Assembly: GCA_943326825.2 (NCBI GenBank)
Contig: CALPUT020000097.1
Coordinates: 1 to 8,218, forward strand
Direction of reading: 5' to 3'
DNA from: Chryseobacterium gleum
GTDB taxonomy: Bacteria; Bacteroidota; Bacteroidia; Flavobacteriales_D; Crocinitomicaceae
Length of the DNA: 8,218 bases
Every line of letters starts with the position of its first letter. Position 1 is the first letter of the stretch. Under the pieces are notes generated by a model. That model worked only from the letters and a program-made list of their open reading frames with translations. It made no database searches and was not told the origin of the DNA. The position numbers and the translations under genes are program-made. Shown piece after piece: positions 1-7,295 of this stretch.

Positions 1-4
1 AAAC

Positions 5-580
5 ATGAAAATAATCTTCGCAACAGCAAACCAAAACAAAGCAAACGAAATCCAAAAAATCGTTCCAGCTGAAATTGAGATTTTAAGCTTAAAAGACATT
101 CACTTCGAAGGAGATATTCCAGAAACACAGCCGACAATAGAAGGAAATGCCGTTCAAAAAGCAAACTTTATAGTAGATAAATTTGCAATGAATTGTTTTG
201 CGGACGACACAGGATTAGAGATTGAAGCATTGAACGGAGAACCTGGAGTTTATTCAGCAAGATATGCTGGAGAAGAGAAAGACAATGAAAAAAACATTGA
301 TTTAGTTTTAGAAAAATTAGCGAATATAGAAAATCGAAATGCACGATTCAAAACAGTGATTGCACTTTCTATTGATGGTAAATTAGAAACATTTGAAGGA
401 ATTATAGAAGGAGAAATCATCAAAGAAAGAAGAGGAAGTCAAGGATTCGGGTACGATGCAATATTTGTTCCTAATGGTTATTCTCAAACATTCGCAGAAT
501 TATCAATGGAAGAAAAAAATCAAATCAGCCACAGGGCGAGGGCAATTAAAAAAATGGTTAATTTCTTAACTGATAAATAA
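5..580 (+). CDS. rdgB: RdgB/HAM1 non-canonical purine NTP pyrophosphatase (dITP/XTP diphosphatase)
   Basis: Cytosolic house-cleaning enzyme that hydrolyses dITP, ITP and XTP to the monophosphate plus pyrophosphate, keeping deaminated purines out of DNA and RNA. The 191-residue length is normal for the family. Visible motifs are the N-terminal nucleotide-binding ATANQNKANE (residues 6-15), the IPET..TIEGNA block (38-49), FADDTGLE (65-72) with the expected catalytic base at D68, PGVYSARYAGE (80-90), GSQGFGYDAIF (144-154) and ISHRARA (174-180). All key blocks are intact, so the enzyme should be active. The ATG lies four bases into the window, so its promoter and upstream neighbour cannot be seen; the protein begins exactly where family members begin, which supports this start. 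It converges with gyrB across a shared terminator. Family assignment is near certain. Confidence 0.96.
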   Translation: MKIIFATANQNKANEIQKIVPAEIEILSLKDIHFEGDIPETQPTIEGNAVQKANFIVDKFAMNCFADDTGLEIEALNGEPGVYSARYAGEEKDNEKNIDLVLEKLANIENRNARFKTVIALSIDGKLETFEGIIEGEIIKERRGSQGFGYDAIFVPNGYSQTFAELSMEEKNQISHRARAIKKMVNFLTDK

Positions 581-613
581 GTTGAATATAAAATAGTTAA
601 AAAATAAAGGTCT

Positions 614-651
614 AAAAAAAAATCCTTTCCAATACGGAAAGGATTTTTTTT
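614..651. terminator. Bidirectional intrinsic terminator between rdgB and gyrB
   Basis: An 8-bp perfect stem TCCTTTCC / GGAAAGGA (623-630 and 636-643) closes a 5-base AATAC loop. It is flanked on the left by nine A (614-622) and on the right by eight T (644-651). The + strand therefore ends in a U tract for rdgB and the - strand also ends in a U tract for gyrB. It sits 33 bp after the rdgB stop and 15 bp after the gyrB stop, the expected place for a terminator shared by two convergent genes. Confidence 0.9.
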
Positions 652-666
652 GATTATCTAAATTGA

Positions 667-2619
667 TTAAATATCAATATTTGCATATTTAGCATTTTTC
701 TCGATGAATTCTCTTCTAGGTGGAACATCATCTCCCATCAACATTGAGAAAACTTGATCACATTCAGCAGCATTCTCGATTGTAACCTGTCTTAATGTTC
801 TGTGCTCAGGATTCATTGTCGTTTCCCATAATTGCTCAGCGTTCATCTCTCCAAGACCTTTGTAACGTTGAACGTTTACAGAAGATTCAGATCCAGAACC
901 TTTGAACTCTTGAATCAAACGATCTCTTTGGATATCATCCCAAGCGTAGTTTGATTTACCACCTTTTTTAACTTGATACAATGGAGGTGTAGCGATGTAG
1001 ATGTAACCATTCTCGATCATTTCTTTCATAAATCGGAAAAGGAACGTTAAGATTAACGTTTCGATATGAGATCCATCCACATCGGCATCACACATGATGA
1101 TTACCTTGTGATATCTTAATTTTTCTAAATTTAATGCTTTAGAATCTTCTTCAGTTCCGATTCTAACACCTAAAGCAGTATAGATATTTTTAATCTCTTC
1201 GTTTTCGAAGATTTTATGGTGCATTGCTTTCTCAACGTTCAAGATTTTACCTCTTAAAGGCATAATTGCTTGGAACATTCTATCACGACCTTGTTTTGCA
1301 GTTCCACCCGCCGAATCTCCCTCGACAAAGTAAATCTCACATAAAGCTGGATCTTTTTCAGAGCAATCTGCTAATTTTCCTGGTAAACCACTTCCTGTTA
1401 AAACGTTTTTACGTTGTACCATTTCACGTGCTTTACGAGCAGCGTGACGCGCTCTAGCAGCTAAGATTACTTTTTCAACGATTAGACGAGCTTGAGAAGG
1501 ATTTTCTTCTAAGTAAATCGCTAACATTTCAGAAACTGCTTGACTAACAGGTGCGGTAACTTCTCTGTTTCCTAATTTCGTTTTAGTTTGACCTTCGAAT
1601 TGTGGCTCTTGAACTTTAACAGAAACAACAGCAGTCAATCCTTCACGGAAATCATCACCATCAATTTCTATTTTTTCTTTTGCAAGAATACCAGATTCGG
1701 TAGCGTATTTTTTTAACGTATTTGTTAAACCTCTTCTGAAACCAGATAAGTGAGTACCACCTTCATGTGTGTTAATGTTATTAACATAAGCGTGAATGTT
1801 TTCAGTATAAGAAGTATTATAAGTAATAGCTACTTCAACTGGAATACCTTCTCTTTCTCCTTCGAAATGAATAACGTCTGGAATTAAAGCTTCACGGTTA
1901 CGATCTAAGTATTGTGCAAACTCGCTTAAACCACCTTCTGAATGAAAATTAGTTGATAAAGGTTTACCGTTTTCATCATTCTCACGATTGTCTGTAAGAG
2001 AGATTGTAATACCTTTATTTAAGAAAGCTAACTCACGCATACGTGCTGCTAACGTTTCAAAGTTGTAGATTGTGGATTCGAAAATCGTATCATCTGGCTT
2101 GAACGTTACGTAAGTACCTGTTTTATCAGAAACACCAACTTCTTTCACATCGTATTGAGGTTTACCAATACAATATTCTTGTTGGAAAATTTTTCCTTCT
2201 CGGTGAACCTCAGCTAATAAATGAGTTGATAATGCATTCACACAAGAAACACCAACACCGTGTAAACCTCCAGAAACTTTGTAAGTATCTTTATCGAATT
2301 TACCTCCGGCGTGTAAAACAGTCATTACAATCTCTAGAGAAGATTTTTTCTCTTTAGTATGCATTCCTGTTGGAATTCCACGTCCGTTATCTTTAACTGT
2401 AACGGAGTTATCTTCATTGATGAAAACATCGATTTGGTTACAGTAACCTGCCATTGCTTCATCAATAGAGTTATCTACAACCTCATAAACTAAATGGTGT
2501 AAACCTTTAATCCCTACGTCACCAATATACATGGCTGGTCGTTTACGAACGGCTTCTAAACCTTCTAATATCTGGATATTATCCGCTGAATAATCTTGAT
2601 TCTTTAAATCTTCACTCAT
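667..2619 (-). CDS. gyrB: DNA gyrase subunit B
   Basis: ATPase and TOPRIM subunit of DNA gyrase, which with GyrA introduces negative supercoils. The 650 residues are the short form, lacking the roughly 170-residue insertion of E. coli GyrB (804 aa). GHKL ATPase domain: EVVDNSIDEA (46-55) with catalytic E46 and Mg-binding N50, D77 and GRGIP (79-83), GGLHGVG (117-123); transducer QTK loop at 344-346. TOPRIM: EGDSAGG (433-439), PLRGKILNVEKA (454-465), DADVDGSH (511-518), with metal ligands E433, D511 and D513. QRYKGLGEMN (584-593) is the C-terminal signature. R456 replaces the E. coli quinolone-pocket K447, but Arg there is common in other bacteria. ParE is the main alternative; the opening SADNIQILEGLEAVRKRP and the YIGDVG..GLHHLVYE block favour GyrB. 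An AAAGGA lies five bases before the ATG, an unusually good Shine-Dalgarno site for this phylum. Confidence 0.96.
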   Translation of the reverse strand: MSEDLKNQDYSADNIQILEGLEAVRKRPAMYIGDVGIKGLHHLVYEVVDNSIDEAMAGYCNQIDVFINEDNSVTVKDNGRGIPTGMHTKEKKSSLEIVMTVLHAGGKFDKDTYKVSGGLHGVGVSCVNALSTHLLAEVHREGKIFQQEYCIGKPQYDVKEVGVSDKTGTYVTFKPDDTIFESTIYNFETLAARMRELAFLNKGITISLTDNRENDENGKPLSTNFHSEGGLSEFAQYLDRNREALIPDVIHFEGEREGIPVEVAITYNTSYTENIHAYVNNINTHEGGTHLSGFRRGLTNTLKKYATESGILAKEKIEIDGDDFREGLTAVVSVKVQEPQFEGQTKTKLGNREVTAPVSQAVSEMLAIYLEENPSQARLIVEKVILAARARHAARKAREMVQRKNVLTGSGLPGKLADCSEKDPALCEIYFVEGDSAGGTAKQGRDRMFQAIMPLRGKILNVEKAMHHKIFENEEIKNIYTALGVRIGTEEDSKALNLEKLRYHKVIIMCDADVDGSHIETLILTFLFRFMKEMIENGYIYIATPPLYQVKKGGKSNYAWDDIQRDRLIQEFKGSGSESSVNVQRYKGLGEMNAEQLWETTMNPEHRTLRQVTIENAAECDQVFSMLMGDDVPPRREFIEKNAKYANIDI

Positions 2620-2656
2620 ATTTTTCCTTTGAATTCGGCATTATTTGATGAACTCA

Positions 2657-2664
2657 CAAATATA
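2657..2664 (-). promoter_or_regulatory. Putative gyrB promoter -7 box (TATATTTG)
   Basis: Read on the minus strand the octamer is TATATTTG, an exact match to the Bacteroidota -7 consensus TAnnTTTG. It lies 37 bases upstream of the gyrB ATG, implying a leader of about 30 nt. No clear -33 TTG element is visible at the usual 17-23 base spacing (the area reads GATTTAAA), so this rests on the -7 box and its position. Confidence 0.55.
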
Positions 2665-2712
2665 GTGAATGAAGGTGGTTTAAATCGATGTTAAAACGAA
2701 AATATAAGAGGA

Positions 2713-2754
2713 TTTATCAACAAAATATTAACTTTTTGTGAAGTTGTTGATAAA
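2713..2754. repeat. 11-bp inverted repeat made of two DnaA-box-like 9-mers upstream of gyrB
   Basis: TTTATCAACAA (2713-2723) and its perfect reverse complement TTGTTGATAAA (2744-2754) are separated by 20 bases. Each arm contains TTATCAACA (2714-2722; reverse complement at 2745-2753), one mismatch from the classical DnaA box TTATCCACA. The pair sits about 50 bp upstream of the proposed gyrB -7 box in a very AT-rich 190-bp spacer. It could be a DnaA or other dimeric-regulator binding site. It does not look like a terminator for the upstream OmpA-domain gene because no U tract follows the arms on the minus strand. The repeat is certain; its function is inference. Confidence 0.6.
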
Positions 2755-2809
2755 GTTTTTAAGTTGAATTTTTCCAATTTTTTGATTTATATTTTTTTAG
2801 TCAAAAAAA

Positions 2810-3664
2810 TTAAATAAACTCGAAGTCGACTCTTCTGTTTTTTTGTTTTCCTTCTTCGGTTTTGTTATTGTCAACGGGATTTTTTTCTCCTTTGAATTCA
2901 ATTTTTAATCTGTCAGGACTTAATCCGTGTTGAACAAAAAAATCAGTAATTGCTTGCGCTCTTCTCCTTGATAAGTCTTCATTGTAAATGTCAGATCCGT
3001 CACTGTCTGTATTTCCAATTACTTTAATTCTTAAGTCGGAATGACCATTCACAACATGAATTAAACTCAAAAGAAAAGCATTATATTCTTCTTTTACATC
3101 CGCTTTGTCGTAATCAAAATACACAGGTTTAAAGACAAAGTTTTTGCGTTCCAATTCTCTTATTTCTGGAGCTTTTTCTCCATTCTTTAAATCTTTTCTA
3201 TAGGTCTCGAACCAATTGTGTGTTTGAATCGTTTCATCCGTTTCAGAGAATTTCATTTTGGAACGGTAAAGAATTATTTTCCCTGTGTTTCGTTTACATT
3301 CAGAACTCGTATATTTTCCTTCCAAATAACCTGTGCTATCTATATAATTAAGTGTCGCCTCAACTAAACACCAAGAAGATTTTGGAGAAGTTTTTTTCTT
3401 GTAGGTTACTGTTTGTTTAAAGGTAATAGTATTTGGTTTGAACTCGGTTTTTAATTTCTTTAAAGAATATAAATCTGTTGAATAAAGTTCTTCTCTTGAT
3501 TTCCCTTCAGTACTTGAAGATTTAATTTCTAAAAAAAAGATATTTCCTTGATCAATTTTTTTTCCGTCCTGAATAATAATTCCTTGCCATAAACCATTTA
3601 AATCTGATTGAGCATAACTTAATAAGCTTATAAAGACGAAAATTATGTTAATTGTTTTTAGCAT
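2810..3664 (-). CDS. Exported protein with C-terminal OmpA peptidoglycan-binding domain
   Basis: Predicted envelope protein of 284 residues. Signal peptide at 1-18 (MLKTINIIFVF..., likely cleavage after SYA, before QSDL). Residues 21-135 are a region I do not recognise, probably beta-rich, starting NGLWQGIIIQDG and with two cysteines (C99, C123) that could form a disulfide. A charged linker follows, then an OmpA_C domain (about 177-284): VYFDYDKADV, the GNTDSDGS loop, LSRRRAQAI and the terminal NRRVDFEF. D220 and R235 match the spacing of the diaminopimelate-binding Asp/Arg pair of OmpA, so non-covalent peptidoglycan binding is likely. The frame stays open to a TTG at 3733, but that start would put 23 basic residues before the signal peptide; the ATG at 3664 is preferred. 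A TATAATTTG-like sequence at 3731-3739 (minus) could be its promoter, one base off the usual spacing. No transmembrane beta-barrel is evident. Confidence 0.85.
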   Translation of the reverse strand: MLKTINIIFVFISLLSYAQSDLNGLWQGIIIQDGKKIDQGNIFFLEIKSSSTEGKSREELYSTDLYSLKKLKTEFKPNTITFKQTVTYKKKTSPKSSWCLVEATLNYIDSTGYLEGKYTSSECKRNTGKIILYRSKMKFSETDETIQTHNWFETYRKDLKNGEKAPEIRELERKNFVFKPVYFDYDKADVKEEYNAFLLSLIHVVNGHSDLRIKVIGNTDSDGSDIYNEDLSRRRAQAITDFFVQHGLSPDRLKIEFKGEKNPVDNNKTEEGKQKNRRVDFEFI

Positions 3665-3761
3665 TCTGTTTATTGTATTCGTAAAAACACAAAAAATGTT
3701 CCGAATTTTTAAATTTAATCTTTTTAGTCCCAAATTATAGAATGTTAAATTTGATTAATGG

Positions 3762-3793
3762 TTGTTTTGTTTAATAAAAATAAATTATCTTTG
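3762..3793 (+). promoter_or_regulatory. Promoter of the GPx-family peroxidase gene (-33 TTG, -7 TATCTTTG)
   Basis: TATCTTTG (3786-3793) matches the Bacteroidota -7 consensus TAnnTTTG exactly. Upstream, TTG at 3762-3764 lies 21 bases away (normal spacing), with TTTTG at 3765-3769 as an alternative -33 element at 16 bases. Transcription would begin near 3800, leaving a leader of about 17 nt before the ATG at 3817. This is the best complete promoter in the window. Confidence 0.7.
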
Positions 3794-3816
3794 AACAAAA
3801 CAAAATAGATTCGATT

Positions 3817-4389
<573 letters not shown>

Positions 4390-4394
4390 GTTTT

Positions 4395-4470
4395 TTAATT
4401 GATAGTTAAGAGTTGATAGTTTATAGCTGTTAACTCTTAACTCTTCAATTATTAACTATCAACTATCAAC
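4395..4470. repeat. Heptamer TTGATAG array that inverts on itself; likely bidirectional terminator
   Basis: The left half is a run of heptamers: TTGATAG, TTAAGAG, TTGATAG, TTTATAG (4399-4426). The right half holds complementary units: CTGTTAA, CTCTTAA, CTCTTCA (4427-4447) and, after eight unmatched bases, CTATCAA twice (4456-4469). Perfect 11-bp arm pairs include TTGATAGTTAA (4399-4409) with TTAACTATCAA (4452-4462), and AGTTAAGAGTT (4404-4414) with AACTCTTAACT (4432-4442). It fills the gap between two convergent genes and provides the glycosyltransferase stop. A long stem-loop acting as a terminator or mRNA 3' end is a reasonable inference; a dispersed repeat family is the alternative. A T run (4391-4396) precedes it. 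Confidence 0.8.
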
Positions 4471-5716
4471 TTCTAGATCTATTCTTCTCCATAATCCACT
4501 TAGACAGATATTTTGTACTTGATAGGCTATGGTGAATTAATAGTTGTCCTGTAAAATTTGCTTCACGATGTGACTCTAAATTCACTTTTAATTTTAAGAT
4601 TTCATTTTTAAGAACGTTTCTGAAATACTCTTTATCAAAACGATTATTGATTATATCAATTCCATTTTTTTGAGCTTCTAACCATTTTTCTTTATTCGTT
4701 ATGAAGTTTATCACTGAATTTACAATCAATTCAACTTCATTTTGAATTTCACCGTTCCACTTAAAATCTCCATTCATTCCTTCTGCTCCCATTGAAGTTG
4801 TCACGGAAGGTGTTCCATACATCATAGCTTCAGCAAGTTTTCCTTTTAAACCTGCACCAAAACGAATTGGAGCAAGTAATAATTTAGCATTCGAAATTAC
4901 TTCTTTTGCACTTTCAGCTCTGCCAAAACAGAAAAAACGATCTTTAGGATTTTGTAAATTCGTTATTTTTTGTGAAGAATAAGCACCGTAGATATGAAGT
5001 TCCGTTTGTGGTAATTTTTCAGATAAAAGTGGCCAAATTTCTTCTTTTAGGAATAAAACAGAATTCCAATTTGGTTCATGGTAAAAATTCCCAATAAATA
5101 CGATGTGTTTTCGCTCTTCAAATGTTTTCCATTGTAGGGTTTCTGATGCTGATAACTTAGGAAGCATGAAAGGAAGATACAATAATAAAGAAGAGTCAAC
5201 CATGAAATGATTTATTAATAACTCCATTTCATATTCAGAAATAATCAACGTCAAATCACAGCGGTAAATACTGGCGATTTCTCTTTTGGCAGTATCTGAA
5301 TTTAAATCGGAAAGTTGAAACTCTGTCTTTTCTTTAAAACAGTTTTGACGAGCTAATCTCAAGCAATGTAAATCCTCAGTATCTAGAATTCGTAAAGCAT
5401 TTGGACAATGTTCAATAACCCTCCAGCCAAATTGCTCTTCTGTCATAAAACGATCAAAAAGTACAATCGAAGGATTTAGTTCCGTTATAAAATCATTGAA
5501 ATTATCATTGTTTAATTCAATAGATACTTTACTAATTCCATTTTCTTCTATAGGGAACGAATAAAGACTATCTGCAGCTGAACTTGCAAAAGTAATTTCG
5601 TAATTTTCAGTTTTGAAAAAATCAATTAATTCCATCATTCTCCAGCCAGCAGCAGATGAATTTGGTTCAGGCCATACAGAGCCTATGATAAGTAATTTTT
5701 GTATCGATTTTTCCAT
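4466..5716 (-). CDS. GT-B fold glycosyltransferase, GT4 / group 1-like
   Basis: Probable nucleotide-sugar-dependent glycosyltransferase of 416 residues, cytoplasmic, with no signal peptide or clear transmembrane segment. N-terminal Rossmann half: LLIIGSVWPEPNSSAAGWRM (8-27), the usual opening of GT-B enzymes that bind acceptor. The C-terminal half starts near HIVFIGNFYHEPNWN (204-218). It carries the donor-binding signature FGAGLKGKLAEAMMYGTPSV (286-305), with K291 and E296 at the phosphate and ribose contact positions, and GAEGM (310-314). Acceptor and sugar cannot be told from sequence; surface polysaccharide or glycoprotein modification is typical. It stands alone, not in a polysaccharide operon. 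The stop is a tandem TGA TAG supplied by the adjoining heptamer repeat. The start follows a CAAAGTTA (minus TAACTTTG) box closely. Confidence 0.88.
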   Translation of the reverse strand: MEKSIQKLLIIGSVWPEPNSSAAGWRMMELIDFFKTENYEITFASSAADSLYSFPIEENGISKVSIELNNDNFNDFITELNPSIVLFDRFMTEEQFGWRVIEHCPNALRILDTEDLHCLRLARQNCFKEKTEFQLSDLNSDTAKREIASIYRCDLTLIISEYEMELLINHFMVDSSLLLYLPFMLPKLSASETLQWKTFEERKHIVFIGNFYHEPNWNSVLFLKEEIWPLLSEKLPQTELHIYGAYSSQKITNLQNPKDRFFCFGRAESAKEVISNAKLLLAPIRFGAGLKGKLAEAMMYGTPSVTTSMGAEGMNGDFKWNGEIQNEVELIVNSVINFITNKEKWLEAQKNGIDIINNRFDKEYFRNVLKNEILKLKVNLESHREANFTGQLLIHHSLSSTKYLSKWIMEKNRSRS

Positions 5717-5729
5717 TTTGTATTATTTA

Positions 5730-5737
5730 CAAAGTTA
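5730..5737 (-). promoter_or_regulatory. Putative glycosyltransferase promoter -7 box (TAACTTTG)
   Basis: On the minus strand this is TAACTTTG, an exact TAnnTTTG match, 13 bases before the glycosyltransferase ATG. The predicted leader is only about 7 nt, short but not unknown. No TTG is seen at the -33 spacing, so confidence is moderate. Confidence 0.45.
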
Positions 5738-5822
5738 ATGTTAAATGTTTGTATAATTTTAAATGAAAAGTTCAATGTTGAAAGATTTACTTTAATATCA
5801 ATAACTCAACGTATGTTAGCTT

Positions 5823-5830
5823 TAACTTTA
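5823..5830 (+). promoter_or_regulatory. Weak candidate -7 box for the FKBP lipoprotein operon (TAACTTTA)
   Basis: TAACTTTA matches seven of eight positions of TAnnTTTG and would give a leader of about 14 nt before the ATG at 5851. An overlapping TAGCTTTA (5817-5824) scores the same. There is no recognisable -33 element. The 134-bp divergent spacer shows nothing better for the + strand. Confidence 0.3.
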
Positions 5831-5850
5831 CGTCGAAATAATTAGAATTC

Positions 5851-6363
5851 ATGAAATACCTTTATATTCCTATTTTTTGCGCATTGGTTGCTTGTGGATC
5901 GACTGATACAGAAGAGCCGAAAAATATTCAATGGTCTAAAGAAAAATCATCTGATTTTGGAAAAGAATTAGCGATTGAGCAAGAATTGGATATAAAATTA
6001 TTTTTAGCTCAACACAAGGATTGGAAAACAGTTAAAACTGGAACTGGTCTTCAGTATTGGATTTATGAGAGTGGATCAGGTGATTCTGCTGTTTCAGGTA
6101 GAGTAGCAATGGTTAATTTTAAGATTTCATTATTGGATGGAACAACTTGTTATGAAACAGAGAAAGACGAATTAGAAAAGTTTATTATTGATCATAGTGA
6201 AGTAGAGACTGGAGTTCAAGAAGGAATTAAGAAAATGAGAGTTGGTGATAAAGCAAAGTTTGTAATGCCAAGTCATTTAGCTCATGGATTGGTTGGAGAT
6301 ATGAATAAAATCCCACCATTAAATCCAATTGTTGTAGATATTTATTTAAAAGAATTAAGATGA
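5851..6363 (+). CDS. FKBP-type peptidyl-prolyl isomerase-like lipoprotein, GldI-like
   Basis: Predicted lipoprotein of 170 residues. The signal ends in the lipobox LVAC (C15). Residues 27-75 form a helical pre-domain ending GLQYWIYESGSG, an arrangement shared with GldI, the gliding-motility FKBP lipoprotein of Flavobacterium. The FKBP domain spans about 80-169: VNFKISLLDGT, EGIKKMRVGDKAKFVMPS and KIPPLNPIVVDIYL. The fold is clear but the catalytic pocket is eroded. Aligned by eye with human FKBP12, Y26 is F90, F36 is C100, D37 is Y101, W59 is V122 and Y82 is H145. Proline isomerase activity is therefore doubtful, and a chaperone or structural role in the periplasm is plausible. Its TGA overlaps the next gene's ATG (ATGA), so the two are translationally coupled. 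I leave the gldI symbol off because orthology cannot be proven here. Confidence 0.85.
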   Translation: MKYLYIPIFCALVACGSTDTEEPKNIQWSKEKSSDFGKELAIEQELDIKLFLAQHKDWKTVKTGTGLQYWIYESGSGDSAVSGRVAMVNFKISLLDGTTCYETEKDELEKFIIDHSEVETGVQEGIKKMRVGDKAKFVMPSHLAHGLVGDMNKIPPLNPIVVDIYLKELR

Positions 6364-7202
6364 TAAAGAAAATTGTTTTTGCAAGTTGTTTGTTTTCAAT
6401 TGTTGCTTGTGAAGTTGAGGGTGTAAAGAAAGAAACAACTAAAGCCGATATTCCTTCAATTAAAAAAGAAATTACCGCTTTTAATTCAGATGATTTAGAT
6501 GTCGTTTCAACTGAGAAATATCCAAACGGAATGGCCATTTCTTGGATGGAAACAGGCAAGGGTGAAGCTATTTCAAAAGGAGATGTTGTATTAATTGATT
6601 ACAAAGTAACCTTGAAAAACGGAACTGTTGTTGATGGAAATCACTTACTGAATAAACCGAATTTTCCATTCATGGTTGGATTTGAAATGCAGACTAAAGG
6701 GTGGGAGTTTGCAGTTTCAAAATTAAAAGTTGGAGATTTTGCACGTGTTCAAATTCCGGGTAATCTTGCAAGAGGTGAAAAAGGTATTAAAGGATTAATT
6801 CCACCAAATGCTGTAAACTATTTAACAATTAGAATCCTAGAGAAAATGAAACCTACAAGAACAGTGGATGGAATTAAAGTTTGGTTGTTAGAAGAAAACA
6901 AAGCAAATAAAGTAACTTTTGATGATAAAAATATAGTGACGTTTCACAGTATGATTAGTAGTGAAAGTCATCCAATGTTCTTTAATTCTTTTAGAAGTAA
7001 TCAGCCATTTATGCTGAAATCAACTGATAAAGGTGTGATTAAAGGTTTGTTAAAAGCGTTAAAAAAGTCTAAAAAAGCTGATCGAATGTATATTTACATT
7101 CCTTCTTCTCAAGCTTACGGAGAACTAGGTTTAGCTGAGTTTGTGAATCCAAATGAGGATATGTTTTACAACGTGTTAGTGATGGATGTCAATAAAAATT
7201 AA
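6360..7202 (+). CDS. Lipoprotein with two tandem FKBP-type isomerase domains
   Basis: Predicted lipoprotein of 280 residues; the signal ends in the lipobox SIVAC (C17). Domain 1 (about 70-162) has IDYKVTLKNGTVVDGN, TKGWEFAVSKLKVGDFARVQIP and GLIPPNAVNYLTIRIL. It keeps the Y26, D37 and W59 equivalents of FKBP12 (Y81, D92, W115) but has R138 where Y82 would be. Domain 2 (about 183-278) is more diverged: VTFHSMISS, the FFNSF segment, GVIKGLLKALKK with Ile (I227) at the W59 position, then IPSSQAYGELG, which keeps the Y82 equivalent (Y253), and a final NVLVMDV strand. Domain 1 is the best candidate for real isomerase activity among the three FKBP domains here. It overlaps the preceding FKBP gene by four bases (ATGA), so they form an operon and probably act on the same periplasmic clients. 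No terminator is evident before the next gene. Confidence 0.87.
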   Translation: MIKKIVFASCLFSIVACEVEGVKKETTKADIPSIKKEITAFNSDDLDVVSTEKYPNGMAISWMETGKGEAISKGDVVLIDYKVTLKNGTVVDGNHLLNKPNFPFMVGFEMQTKGWEFAVSKLKVGDFARVQIPGNLARGEKGIKGLIPPNAVNYLTIRILEKMKPTRTVDGIKVWLLEENKANKVTFDDKNIVTFHSMISSESHPMFFNSFRSNQPFMLKSTDKGVIKGLLKALKKSKKADRMYIYIPSSQAYGELGLAEFVNPNEDMFYNVLVMDVNKN

Positions 7203-7213
7203 CATAAAAAGCG

Positions 7214-7221
7214 TATATTTG
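7214..7221 (+). promoter_or_regulatory. Promoter -7 box of the M23 peptidase gene (TATATTTG)
   Basis: TATATTTGCATCGCA is a textbook Bacteroidota -7 region (exact TAnnTTTG followed by CA). It starts 11 bases after the stop of the FKBP gene. Transcription would start near 7228, giving an A-rich leader of about 68 nt before the ATG at 7296. No TTG is present at -33, so strength may depend on the extended -7 sequence or an activator. The box makes the peptidase gene a separate unit, although read-through from the FKBP pair remains possible. Confidence 0.65.
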
Positions 7222-7295
7222 CATCGCAAGTAAACAAAATCAAAATAAAGTTTCGATTCAACTATTTTTAGAATTGATTCAGAAAAGAAAGTAAC

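Noticed and set aside
1266..1457. 63-codon open frame on + inside gyrB
   Set aside because: It is antisense to the conserved TOPRIM region of gyrB, has no family-like motif, and is explained by codon use of the real gene.
2776..2809. Possible terminator for the OmpA-domain gene (TTTTTTGA ... TCAAAAAA)
   Set aside because: The 8-bp arms are nearly all A and T, the loop is 15 bases and no good U tract follows on the minus strand; too weak to call.
3665..3733. TTG-initiated 23-residue N-terminal extension of the OmpA-domain protein
   Set aside because: It would bury the signal peptide, starts with TTG, and overlaps the likely promoter; the ATG at 3664 gives a normal exported protein.
6227..6559. 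110-codon open frame on - across the junction of the two FKBP genes
   Set aside because: Antisense to two genes with clear lipoboxes and FKBP motifs; its apparent hydrophobic segment is the complement of their coding sequence.
7222..7295. Riboswitch or structured RNA in the leader of the M23 gene
   Set aside because: The 68-nt A-rich leader has only short partial complementarities and no recognisable aptamer core.
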